A stretch of DNA of 64,000 nt from Pseudomonas sp. RSB 5.4. GTDB lineage: Bacteria > Pseudomonadota > Gammaproteobacteria > Pseudomonadales > Pseudomonadaceae. The translations under genes and the position numbers were made by a program. The notes beneath the pieces are model-generated. The model had not been told where the DNA came from. It saw only the letters and a list, made by a program, of their open reading frames with translations, and did not search any database. The stretch spans positions 2,880,501-2,944,500 of the forward strand of contig NZ_CP146986.1 of assembly GCF_037126175.1 (NCBI RefSeq). Reading direction: 5' to 3'. This document shows positions 57,252 through 64,000 of the stretch, piece by piece (the first letter of the stretch is position 1; every line of letters starts with the position of its first letter).

Positions 57252-57392
57252 CATGTGGGAGCGGGCCCTGTGGTGAGGGGATTTAGCGAAACGTCGCACC
57301 GCCCCGATGGGCTGCGCAGCAGCCCCAGCTTTTCTGGGGGCGCTTCGCGCCCCATCGGGGATAAATCCCCTCACCACAGGGCTCGCTCCCAC
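57252..57392. repeat. Large composite inverted repeat
   Basis: GTGGGAGCGGGCCCTGTGGTGAGGGGATTTA at the left and its near-complement TAAATCCCCTCACCACAGGGCTCGCTCCCAC at the right enclose a second hairpin (GCCCCGATGGG... ...CCCATCGGGG). It combines a REP-like end with an AGGGGATTT-type repeat, between the glycosylase-like and ttcA genes (both minus strand). It would form a very stable structure in the transcript. Confidence 0.8.
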
Positions 57393-57403
57393 CTGGAATG
57401 GGT

Positions 57404-58228
57404 TTACAGGTTGACGACGTTGACGAAGCGCGAAGCCGCCGTTTCGTCGATCTTCAGGCTGGTGAAGTCGAACAGGTTGCGGTCGGCCAGTTGCGACGGC
57501 ACCACGTTCTGCAGACTGCGGAAGATGCTTTCAGTTCGGCCCGGAGTCTTGCGCTCCCAGTCCTGAAGCATTTCCTTGACCACCTGACGCTGCAGGTTTT
57601 CCTGCGAACCGCAGAGGTTGCACGGGATGATCGGGAATTCCTTGAAGTCCGAGTAAGCCTGGATGTCTTTCTCGTTGCAGTAGGCCAGCGGACGGATCAC
57701 CACGTTACGGCCGTCGTCGGCACGCAGCTTCGGCGGCATCGCCTTGAGGGTGCCGTTGAAGAACATGTTGAGGAAGAACGTCTCGACGATGTCATCGCGA
57801 TGGTGACCGAGGGCCATTTTGGTCGCGCCGATTTCGTCGGCGAAGGTGTACAGCGTGCCACGACGCAGGCGCGAGCACAGCGAGCAGGTGGTCTTGCCTT
57901 CCGGCACCAGCTCCTTGACCACCGAGTAGGTGTCCTTCTCGACGATGTGGTACTCGACGCCCAGCTCTTTCAGATAGGCCGGCAGCACATGCTCGGGAAA
58001 GCCCGGCTGCTTCTGATCCATGTTCACCGCGACGATCTCGAACTTGATCGGTGCAACCTTCTGCAGGTGCATCAGCACGTCGAGCATGGTGTAGCTGTCC
58101 TTGCCCCCGGACAGGCAGACCATGACCTTGTCGCCGTCTTCGATCATGTTGAAATCGGCGACCGCTTCGCCGGCCAGGCGGCGCAGGCGCTTTTGCAGTT
58201 TGTTCTGGTTGACCGTAAGAGTGCCCAT
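57404..58228 (-). CDS. ttcA: tRNA 2-thiocytidine biosynthesis protein TtcA
   Basis: A 274-aa PP-loop enzyme. It has [13 protein letters not shown] (PP-loop, about residues 40-52) and two CxxC motifs ([10 protein letters not shown] and [12 protein letters not shown]) that hold the Fe-S cluster. It thiolates cytidine 32 of certain tRNAs. The length is normal and the start ATG at 58228 gives the usual [18 protein letters not shown]. Confidence 0.95.
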   Translation of the reverse strand: MGTLTVNQNKLQKRLRRLAGEAVADFNMIEDGDKVMVCLSGGKDSYTMLDVLMHLQKVAPIKFEIVAVNMDQKQPGFPEHVLPAYLKELGVEYHIVEKDTYSVVKELVPEGKTTCSLCSRLRRGTLYTFADEIGATKMALGHHRDDIVETFFLNMFFNGTLKAMPPKLRADDGRNVVIRPLAYCNEKDIQAYSDFKEFPIIPCNLCGSQENLQRQVVKEMLQDWERKTPGRTESIFRSLQNVVPSQLADRNLFDFTSLKIDETAASRFVNVVNL

Positions 58229-58325
58229 GACGCGAAATCCGTGAGGTGTGACGAAAGGCGGGCATTTTACGCAAAAAACCCGCTGGGGGCGAAGGGCCGT
58301 GGGTCTGTCGCTTTCAACCGATCCC

Positions 58326-58460
58326 CTGTGGCGAGGGAGCTTGCTCCCGCTGGGGTGCGAAGCGCCCCCAAAACCTGCAGCCGCTATTTTCCTGACGCAC
58401 CGAACCGCAAGGATTGGCGACTGCTACGCAGCCGAGCGGGAGCAAGCTCCCTCGCCACAG
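58326..58460. repeat. Second-family inverted repeat (TGTGGCGAGGGAGCTTGCTCCC type)
   Basis: Same family as 40158 and 61351, between the divergent ttcA and Yip1 genes. With the adjacent promoter region it accounts for most of the 445-bp gap. Confidence 0.85.
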
Positions 58461-58563
58461 AGGTGATCCGGCCTTAAACGTGCAAGACCCTGCCGCGATT
58501 AGGCCCCCTGTTTACAGCGCGATTTGCTCTAAGCCCCTATCACCTGTGCGGTTAAGTCCTTTC

Positions 58564-58584
58564 TATACTGCGACATAAGGTCGC
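58564..58584 (+). promoter_or_regulatory. Probable -10 box and leader hairpin of the Yip1 gene
   Basis: TATACT (58564-58569) resembles a -10 element, although no convincing -35 is seen. A hairpin GCGAC-ATAAG-GTCGC follows directly (58570-58584), and GGCC-ACCTT-GGCC comes about 25 bases later. The gap of about 90 bases to the ATG suggests a structured leader. Tentative. Confidence 0.35.
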
Positions 58585-58673
58585 ACACATCTGAAGACCT
58601 GTATTTGCTCGGCCACCTTGGCCCGTAGGCGCTCCGCTGGGGGGCGATGGCAATAACAAGAGGAGTGACTGGC

Positions 58674-59276
58674 ATGATCCATCACGTAGTGGGACTTTTT
58701 ACCCACCCCGATCAGGAATGGAAGGAAATCCGTGGCGACCAAGAGGAAAGCATCAGCCACATGTACCTGACGCACACGCTGATTCTGGCGGCGATTCCGG
58801 CCGTTTCGGCGTTTATCGGCACTACTCAGGTCGGCTGGGTGATCGGCAGCCGCGCGCCGGTGATGCTCACCGTCGAAAGCGCAATCTGGATGACGGTGAT
58901 GTCGTACCTGGCGATGCTTGGCGGCGTCGCGGTGATGGGCGCGTTCGTGCACTGGATGGCCCGCACCTATGACGCCAATCCGAGCCTGGCCCGTTGCGTG
59001 GCCTTCGCCACCTACACCGCGACACCGTTGTTCGTCGGCGGGCTGGCGGCGCTGTATCCGCATATGTGGCTGGGGATGATCGTCGGCACGGCGGCCATCT
59101 GCTACACGGTTTATCTGCTGTATGTAGGGTTGCCGACGTTCATGAACATTCCGTCGGACGAAGGCTTCCTGTTTTCCAGCTCGGTGCTGGCGGTGGGTCT
59201 GGTGGTACTGGTGGCCATCATGGCGTTCACCGTGATTGTCTGGGGCCTCGGCGTGGGGCCGGTGTATACCAACTGA
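58674..59276 (+). CDS. Yip1-domain membrane protein
   Basis: A 200-aa inner-membrane protein with five or six hydrophobic segments after a conserved soluble N-terminus (MIHHVVGLFTHPDQEWKEIRGDQ). AGAPVMLTVESAIWM and SLARCVAFATYTATPLFVGGLAALYP match the Yip1/DUF1282 (YohC-like) pattern. The start is the ATG at 58674 with AGGAG 11 bases upstream. Bacterial function is unknown. A terminator follows. Confidence 0.87.
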   Translation: MIHHVVGLFTHPDQEWKEIRGDQEESISHMYLTHTLILAAIPAVSAFIGTTQVGWVIGSRAPVMLTVESAIWMTVMSYLAMLGGVAVMGAFVHWMARTYDANPSLARCVAFATYTATPLFVGGLAALYPHMWLGMIVGTAAICYTVYLLYVGLPTFMNIPSDEGFLFSSSVLAVGLVVLVAIMAFTVIVWGLGVGPVYTN

Positions 59277-59314
59277 GATGCTTCACCCCCGAGAACAACA
59301 AGATCTGCCAATAC

Positions 59315-59340
59315 AGGCCGCCGCAAGGCGGCCTTCTCGT
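59315..59340 (+). terminator. Terminator-like hairpin after the Yip1 gene
   Basis: AGGCCGCC-GCAA-GGCGGCCT is a perfect 8-bp stem with a GCAA tetraloop, followed by TCTCGTTT, a weak T-tract. It lies 38 bp after the stop. Confidence 0.7.
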
Positions 59341-59424
59341 TTGGCGGATGACCATTCGGCAGGTCAGCGATTCGCAAGTCCGGGACGTTGCGGCATACTC
59401 GACGCCTCTGGAGATCCATCAAGC

Positions 59425-59919
59425 ATGCCCGAGCAACTCAATACCCGCGTCGAAGACTGTTACCAACTCGCTGAAGCCTTTTTCAAACGTCATTTCCAAC
59501 GCCCCGTCGTCAGCCTCAAGCTGCGCGGGCAAAAAGCCGGTGTCGCGCATCTGCACGAGAACCTGCTGCGCTTCAACCCGCAGCTGTACCGGGAAAACAC
59601 CGAACACTTCCTCAAGCAGACCGTGGCCCACGAAGTCGCGCACCTGATCGCCCATCAGCTGTTCGGCGACCGCATCCAGCCGCATGGCGAGGAGTGGCAA
59701 CTGATCATGCGCGGGGTTTACGAACTGCCGCCTGATCGCTGCCACACTTACGCAATCAAACGCCGCAGCGTGACCCGCTATATCTACAAATGCCCGTGCG
59801 CCGACAGTGATTTTCCGTTTTCGGCGCAGCGCCATAGTCTGGTACGGCAGGGGCGACGGTATTTGTGCCGGCGCTGTCGCAACACCTTGGTGTTCAGTGG
59901 TGAGATGCGGGTGGAATAG
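59425..59919 (+). CDS. sprT: SprT-family zinc metalloprotease-like protein
   Basis: A 164-aa protein. The catalytic zinc motif is HEVAHLIAH (His69, His73), with a further ligand His87 in QPHGEEW. The C-terminal zinc ribbon (YKCPCADSDF...YLCRRCRNTLVFSG) is that of SprT/Spartan-like proteins, which in eukaryotes cleave DNA-protein crosslinks. The bacterial role is little studied. The ATG at 59425 was chosen because upstream frame sequence covers the previous gene's terminator. Confidence 0.9.
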   Translation: MPEQLNTRVEDCYQLAEAFFKRHFQRPVVSLKLRGQKAGVAHLHENLLRFNPQLYRENTEHFLKQTVAHEVAHLIAHQLFGDRIQPHGEEWQLIMRGVYELPPDRCHTYAIKRRSVTRYIYKCPCADSDFPFSAQRHSLVRQGRRYLCRRCRNTLVFSGEMRVE

Positions 59920-59946
59920 TCGGTTTTTGTATTGCCCCGACTGGCC

Positions 59947-60018
59947 CCTTCGCGAGCAGGCTCGCTCCCACAGGGGGAACGCATTTCAAAATGTGGGAGC
60001 GGGCTTGCTCGCGAAGAG
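59947..60018. repeat. REP pair (outward-facing, one degenerate)
   Basis: TTCGCGAGCAGGCTCGCTCCC and GTGGGAGCGGGCTTGCTCGC lie close together between the convergent sprT and CoA-transferase genes. Confidence 0.85.
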
Positions 60019-60031
60019 GGCGGCACAGACG

Positions 60032-61213
60032 CTAAAGAATCACCTTGGCACGCCGCAACTCGGCAATCCGCTCAGCATCAAACCCCAACTCCCCCAACAC
60101 CTGCTCCGTATGCTGCCCCACCCCCGCACCAACATGTCGCGGCGCCGGCAGCGCCTCGGAGAACTTCAGCGGACAGGCAATCTGCGCCTGCGTCGTACCG
60201 TCCCCCCGCGGCACCTGGGTCACCAATTCACGCGCCTGCAACTGCGGATGCTGCACCGCCTCGCTCAGGTTCAATACCGGCTCGACACAGGCATCAACTC
60301 CGGCAAACAACTCGCACAGCTCGGCAAAGTCGTGTTTCTCGAATTCAACTTTCAGCGCGTCCTTCAATAACCGCTGCTGCTCGGGTTTCGGCGACAAGCC
60401 CTGCGCCGCCAGCTCCGGCCGGCCCAACGTCTGACACATTTGCTGCATGAACGCAGGTTCCAGACTGCCCACTGACAGCCAGCGCCCGTCGCGCGAGCGA
60501 TAGTAGTCATAGAAGCTGCCGCCATTGAGCATCTGCTCTTCCCAATGCGGTTCCTCGCCACAGGCCAGATACCCGGCACCGGCCATGGCGTTCAGGCTGA
60601 AGGCGCAATCGGTCATGCTCACGTCCAGGTGCGTGCCCTGCCCTGTCTGCTGCCGGGCGATAACCGCCGCCAGCAGGCCGATCACGCCATGCAGCGACCC
60701 GCCAGCCACATCCGCCACCTGCATGCCCAGTGGCAACGGCCCGCTGTCGGCGCGGCCGGTGTAGCTGGCAAGCCCGGCCAGCGCCAGATAGTTGATGTCA
60801 TGCCCGGCGCGGTCCTTGTACGGGCCGGTCTGGCCATAGCCGGTGATCGACACGTAAATCAGCTTCGGGTTGATCGCCTTCAGCGCCTCGTAACCCAAGC
60901 CCAGACGCTCCATCACACCGGGACGAAACTGCTCGAGGACGATGTCGTATTCAGTCAGCAACTGCCGGACCACCTCTAGCGCTTCAGGCTGCTTGAGGTC
61001 CAGCGCCAGACTGCGCTTGTTGCGGTTCAGGTAAGCGTGGCTGGCCGACATGCCCTGATCGTGCGGCGGCAGCACCCGCAGGAGATCCATGCGCGTCGGT
61101 GACTCAATGCGCAGCACCTCGGCGCCCATGTCCGCCAGCAACAGCGAGGCGAACGGCCCCGGCAGCAGGGTCGAGAAATCCAGAATTTTCAGTGAGGCCA
61201 GCGGCGCAGACAT
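60032..61213 (-). CDS. CaiB/BaiF (family III) CoA-transferase
   Basis: A 393-aa family III CoA-transferase or racemase. The N-terminal LKILDFSTLLPGPFASLLLADMGAEVLRIESP is highly typical. The catalytic Asp is expected in MQVADVAGGSLHGVIGLLAA (about 170), and the C-terminal EQVLGELGFDAERIAELR is typical too. The lack of an obvious carnitine or bile-acid context and the alpha-methylacyl-CoA racemase-like composition mean it could be either a racemase or a transferase. I start at the ATG at 61213. Confidence 0.9.
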   Translation of the reverse strand: MSAPLASLKILDFSTLLPGPFASLLLADMGAEVLRIESPTRMDLLRVLPPHDQGMSASHAYLNRNKRSLALDLKQPEALEVVRQLLTEYDIVLEQFRPGVMERLGLGYEALKAINPKLIYVSITGYGQTGPYKDRAGHDINYLALAGLASYTGRADSGPLPLGMQVADVAGGSLHGVIGLLAAVIARQQTGQGTHLDVSMTDCAFSLNAMAGAGYLACGEEPHWEEQMLNGGSFYDYYRSRDGRWLSVGSLEPAFMQQMCQTLGRPELAAQGLSPKPEQQRLLKDALKVEFEKHDFAELCELFAGVDACVEPVLNLSEAVQHPQLQARELVTQVPRGDGTTQAQIACPLKFSEALPAPRHVGAGVGQHTEQVLGELGFDAERIAELRRAKVIL

Positions 61214-61315
61214 GGGCGATCTCCTTGGGCGATACACCCAGCCTAGGCAGCGCTGCCGAGCACGGCAATCACCGGATGCATCAGCGGCAGTGACCGTAAT
61301 GCTCAAATCGCCGGC

Positions 61316-61342
61316 AATAAAAAACCTGCCGAGGCAGGTTCT
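61316..61342 (-). terminator. Terminator of dctA
   Basis: On the minus strand AACCTGCC-TC-GGCAGGTT is followed by TTTTATT. It lies about 130 bp after the dctA stop, beyond an intervening repeat, and before the CoA-transferase gene. Confidence 0.8.
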
Positions 61343-61350
61343 TCAGTGCC

Positions 61351-61451
61351 TGTGTGGCGAGGGAGCTTGCTCCCGCTGGGGCGCGAAGCGGCCCCGCTCT
61401 TCAAAGAGGGGCCTGCTGCGCAGTCCGGCGGGAGCAAGCTCCCTCGCCACA
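61351..61451. repeat. Second-family inverted repeat (TGTGGCGAGGGAGCTTGCTCCC type)
   Basis: Third copy in the window. It sits between the dctA stop and its terminator, so it is present in the dctA 3' untranslated region. Confidence 0.85.
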
Positions 61452-61470
61452 AGGTAGTACCAAATTGCAG

Positions 61471-62805
61471 TTACTTGACGTTGCTCGGAGCCACGCCTTC
61501 AGCCACACCCAGGTCATCTTCCGGACGAGTATCAACGATACCGCGACCGCCCGAGGCCAGCTCGGATTGCAGTACGTCGGTGTCCAGCTCTTTGACCCAC
61601 TTGGCGACGACGATGGTTGCCACGGCGTTGCCGACCAGGTTGGTCAGGGCGCGGGCTTCGGACATGAAACGGTCGATACCCAGAATCAGCGCCAGACCGG
61701 CCACCGGCAGGTGACCGACCGCCGACAGGGTGGCTGCCAGCACGATGAAGCCCGAACCGGTCACACCGGCCGCGCCTTTGGAGGACAGCAGCAACACCAC
61801 CAGCAGGGTGATCTGGTGCGTGATGTCCATGTGCGTGTCGGTGGCCTGAGCAATGAACACCGCGGCCATGGTCAGGTAGATCGCGGTACCGTCGAGGTTG
61901 AACGAGTAACCGGTCGGGATCACCAGACCCACTACCGATTTCTTCGCCCCCAGACGCTCCATCTTGATCAGCATGCGTGGCAGTACCGATTCCGAAGACG
62001 AGGTACCGAGTACGATCAGCAGCTCCTCACGGATGTAGCGAATCATCTTCAGCACGCTGAAGCCGTGCATGCGGGCGATGGCACCCAGCACGATCAGGAT
62101 GAACAGCACGCAAGTGATGTAGAAGCAGGCCATCAGTTGACCCAGCTGCACCAGCGAGCCGACACCGTAGGCACCGATGGTGAATGCCATCGCACCGAAG
62201 GCACCGATTGGCGCGAGCTTCATGATCATGTTGATGATGTTGAACATCACGTGGGCGAAGCGATCGATGAAGTCGAGGATCGGACGGCCGTAGTCACCCA
62301 GGCGATGCAGGGCGAAACCGAAGATCACCGAGAACATCAGCACTTGCAGGATGTCACCGGTGGCGAACGCGCCGACGATGGTGGTCGGGATCACGTTGAG
62401 CAGGAAGCCGACAACGCTCTGATCAGCACCTTGAGCCACGTAGGTGGCCACTTTCGAAGCGTCCAGCGTGCTGACGTCGATGTGCATGCCGTTGCCCGGC
62501 TGCACGATGTTGACCACGATCAGGCCGACCAGCAGCGCGATGGTCGAAACGATTTCGAAGTACAGGAGTGCGTAACCACCGGTCTTGCCGACCGATTTCA
62601 TGCTTTGCATGCCGGCGATGCCGCTGACCACGGTGCAGAAGATGATCGGGGCAATGATCATCTTGATCAGTTTGATGAACCCGTCACCCAGCGGCTTTAC
62701 CGCGACACCGAACTGCGGGTAGTAGTGACCGAGTGCAATACCGATGATGATTGCGACGATCACCTGGAAATACAGGGATTTGTACAGTGGCTGACGAGTC
62801 GTCAT
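61471..62805 (-). CDS. dctA: C4-dicarboxylate transporter DctA
   Basis: A 444-aa DAACS-family symporter. It starts with [23 protein letters not shown] and has several membrane helices. The diagnostic motifs are [17 protein letters not shown] (serine-rich hairpin), [23 protein letters not shown] and [20 protein letters not shown]. It imports succinate, fumarate and malate with protons or sodium. I start at the ATG at 62805. A perfect sigma-54 promoter 145 bases upstream fits the DctB/DctD control known for dctA in pseudomonads; those genes are not in the window. Confidence 0.96.
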   Translation of the reverse strand: MTTRQPLYKSLYFQVIVAIIIGIALGHYYPQFGVAVKPLGDGFIKLIKMIIAPIIFCTVVSGIAGMQSMKSVGKTGGYALLYFEIVSTIALLVGLIVVNIVQPGNGMHIDVSTLDASKVATYVAQGADQSVVGFLLNVIPTTIVGAFATGDILQVLMFSVIFGFALHRLGDYGRPILDFIDRFAHVMFNIINMIMKLAPIGAFGAMAFTIGAYGVGSLVQLGQLMACFYITCVLFILIVLGAIARMHGFSVLKMIRYIREELLIVLGTSSSESVLPRMLIKMERLGAKKSVVGLVIPTGYSFNLDGTAIYLTMAAVFIAQATDTHMDITHQITLLVVLLLSSKGAAGVTGSGFIVLAATLSAVGHLPVAGLALILGIDRFMSEARALTNLVGNAVATIVVAKWVKELDTDVLQSELASGGRGIVDTRPEDDLGVAEGVAPSNVK

Positions 62806-62949
62806 TGCAAGTTTCCTCAAGCGTCCTGCGGGCAACATCCATCTGTTGAGCGCAAAACCTGAATTGCGAACCCTCCTGCACTGGAGGGATTTGTTGTGTC
62901 GAGCGGCGCTTCTCCGGCGGGATAGACGCACACTTCTGTCGCTCTTATC

Positions 62950-62964
62950 GCAAACGCCGTGCCA
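62950..62964 (-). promoter_or_regulatory. Sigma-54 (RpoN) promoter of dctA
   Basis: On the minus strand TGGCAC-GGCGT-TTGC matches the -24/-12 consensus TGGCAC-N5-TTGC exactly. It lies about 145 bases before the dctA ATG. An activator such as DctD would bind further upstream (towards 63000). Confidence 0.85.
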
Positions 62965-63042
62965 CATTGGTGCAATTCGCTACAAGCCTTTTGATATCAG
63001 GGAGTGCAGGGTAATTTTTGTCACTGCCCGGTGACGTAAGTG

Positions 63043-63099
63043 TGGCGGATTTCCGCCAACTCGTCGGCTCTCGTCCTACAATTTGGCGGAAATCCGCCT
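63043..63099. promoter_or_regulatory. Two copies of a TGGCGGA-N2-TCCGCCA operator
   Basis: The first copy is perfect (TGGCGGA-TT-TCCGCCA, 63043-63058). The second (TGGCGGA-AA-TCCGCCT, 63084-63099) differs in the last base. They are 41 bp apart, close to four helical turns, so both face the same side of DNA. They lie 58-114 bases before the AraC gene and 79-149 bases upstream of the dctA sigma-54 promoter. Confidence 0.75.
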
Positions 63100-63156
63100 T
63101 GTTGCCATGCGCATGCCCCGGCTACCATCCGGCGCCAGAGGAAGGATCTGCCGCTT

Positions 63157-64000
63157 ATGCGCGAACGCACCATCGCCAGCCATTTCGCCCGTGCCGCCCT
63201 CGGTGGCGCACGCCGTTCGGGCTTCGACTATTCGCTACTGCTGCAGCGACTGGGCATCAGTCCCGAGTTGCTGGATGAGCCGCGGGCGCGAATTGCACCG
63301 GAGCAATTCACCCAACTGATCCAGAGCCTGTGGCTGGCGCTGGATGATGAGTACCTGGGCTTCGGCAACGTACCGAGCAAACCCGGCAGCTTCGCGATGA
63401 TGTGCCACGCCCTGATCCACTGCCGCAACCTGGAGAAGGCACTGCAACGCGGTTTATTGTTTTATAGCCTATTCCCGGGGGCCCCGCGCCTGGACCTGAG
63501 CCGCGAAGACGAATGGGTGCGCCTGAGCCTCGATGATTCGCAGCTATGGGACCCGGATCACTTTCTCAGCGAGAGCCTGCTGGTGATCTGGCATCGCCTC
63601 GGCAGTTGGCTGATCGGCCAGCGGATTCGTCTGGAGCAGGCCACTTTCAGTTATCCGAAACCGGCGCATGGTGCCGAGTACGACCTGCTGTTCCCCTGCC
63701 CGCTGGTGTTTGCCGAAGGCCGAAGCAGCCTGCTGTTTCACAGCCGCTACCTGCACATGCCGTTGTTGCAGGACGAACGCACCCTCAAGCACTTCCTTGA
63801 ACGCTCCCCCGCCGACCTGCTGTCACGCCCGGACGACGGCGACAGTCTCAGCAGCCGCCTGCGCCGCTTGCTCAGTCGCGACAGCGCGCACTGGCCGGAT
63901 CTGGAAGCGGTGGCCGCGCACCTGCACATCAGCCCGCAAACCCTGCGTCGGCATTTGCGTGAGGAAGGCACCAGTTTTCAGGAATTGAAGGATCAGTTGC
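63157..64000 (+). CDS. AraC-family regulator (partial, cut by window edge)
   Basis: At least 281 residues from the ATG at 63157 (MRERTIASHFARAALGGARRSGFDYSLLL), open to the window end. The N-terminal part is the arabinose-binding-like AraC_N domain of the OruR/GbdR-neighbour type (PEQFTQLIQSLWLALDDEYLGFGNVPSKPGSFAMMCHALI). The DNA-binding domain begins at WPDLEAVAAHLHISPQTLRRHLREEGTSFQELKDQL, and the rest is outside. These regulators usually sit beside the catabolic operon they control, here to the right of the window. Two operator-like palindromes precede it. Confidence 0.9.
   Translation, partial: MRERTIASHFARAALGGARRSGFDYSLLLQRLGISPELLDEPRARIAPEQFTQLIQSLWLALDDEYLGFGNVPSKPGSFAMMCHALIHCRNLEKALQRGLLFYSLFPGAPRLDLSREDEWVRLSLDDSQLWDPDHFLSESLLVIWHRLGSWLIGQRIRLEQATFSYPKPAHGAEYDLLFPCPLVFAEGRSSLLFHSRYLHMPLLQDERTLKHFLERSPADLLSRPDDGDSLSSRLRRLLSRDSAHWPDLEAVAAHLHISPQTLRRHLREEGTSFQELKDQL

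Noticed and set aside
61354..62862. 502-codon open frame opposite dctA
   Set aside because: The translation is extremely His/Asp/Gln-rich and matches nothing; it is the complement of the dctA membrane helices.

Overview
The window is a stretch of ordinary, GC-rich Pseudomonas chromosome, most likely from the P. fluorescens group. Supporting signs are complete, highly typical proteins (FadE of 815 aa, FabA/FabB, PyrF, GpsA, RelA, MazG, CysM, RlmD, GacS, LdhA, TtcA, DctA), dense REP/REPIN repeats of the fluorescens type, and blocks of gene order that I remember from P. aeruginosa. The blocks are gpsA-kinase-fabA-fabB and mazG-relA-rlmD-cysM-two-component pair-gacS-ldhA. I see no prophage, plasmid, integron or CRISPR array. 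The only insertion sequence is one IS4-like element.

Layout. 1-8.2 kb: end of an ABC ATPase gene, a glutathione transferase, a transglutaminase-like protein, fadE, and a LysR regulator divergent from an AlaX / Fe(II)-2OG oxygenase / LysE exporter operon. 8.3-12 kb: exported M20 dipeptidase, three tandem tRNA-Glu/tRNA-Gly pairs on the minus strand behind a strong promoter, and a membrane-anchored protein. 12-25 kb: two copies of a composite repeat (REP-like array plus a roughly 330-bp folded element) flank a chemoreceptor, a MocR regulator, an SDR/MDR oxidoreductase pair, pyrF, a two-component system and an EF-hand protein; the second copy is split by the IS. 24.4-32.4 kb: a minus-strand series with an AI-2E transporter, DUF4892, two hydrolases, a thioesterase, an acyl-CoA synthetase-like enzyme, SixA, DUF4389 and GpsA. 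32.6-39.6 kb: TonB receptor / periplasmic binding protein / hybrid kinase operon, then fabA-fabB. 40-53 kb: DUF2058, mazG, relA, rlmD, cysM, a PirRS-like pair, gacS and ldhA. 53-64 kb: small conserved genes, TlpA lipoprotein, arsC-wrbA-DUF2069, a 3-methyladenine glycosylase-like protein, ttcA, a Yip1 protein, sprT, a CoA-transferase, dctA behind a sigma-54 promoter, and the start of an AraC-family regulator.

Themes. Fatty-acid metabolism recurs (fadE, an acyl-CoA synthetase/thioesterase operon, fabAB, a CoA-transferase). So does global signalling: RelA (ppGpp), GacS and a GacS-like kinase without an Hpt domain.

The observations I find most worth following are: (1) the repeated folded element at 12.4 and 22.7 kb, whose helices show compensatory base changes and whose 3' hairpin is the exact target of the IS; (2) the TonB receptor-binding protein-kinase operon, which looks like an uptake-to-signalling relay; (3) the AlaX-oxygenase-LysE operon; (4) several unassigned operators: a perfect 22-bp palindrome before the acyl-CoA synthetase gene, paired sites before the AraC gene, and an inverted repeat between the SDR and MDR genes.
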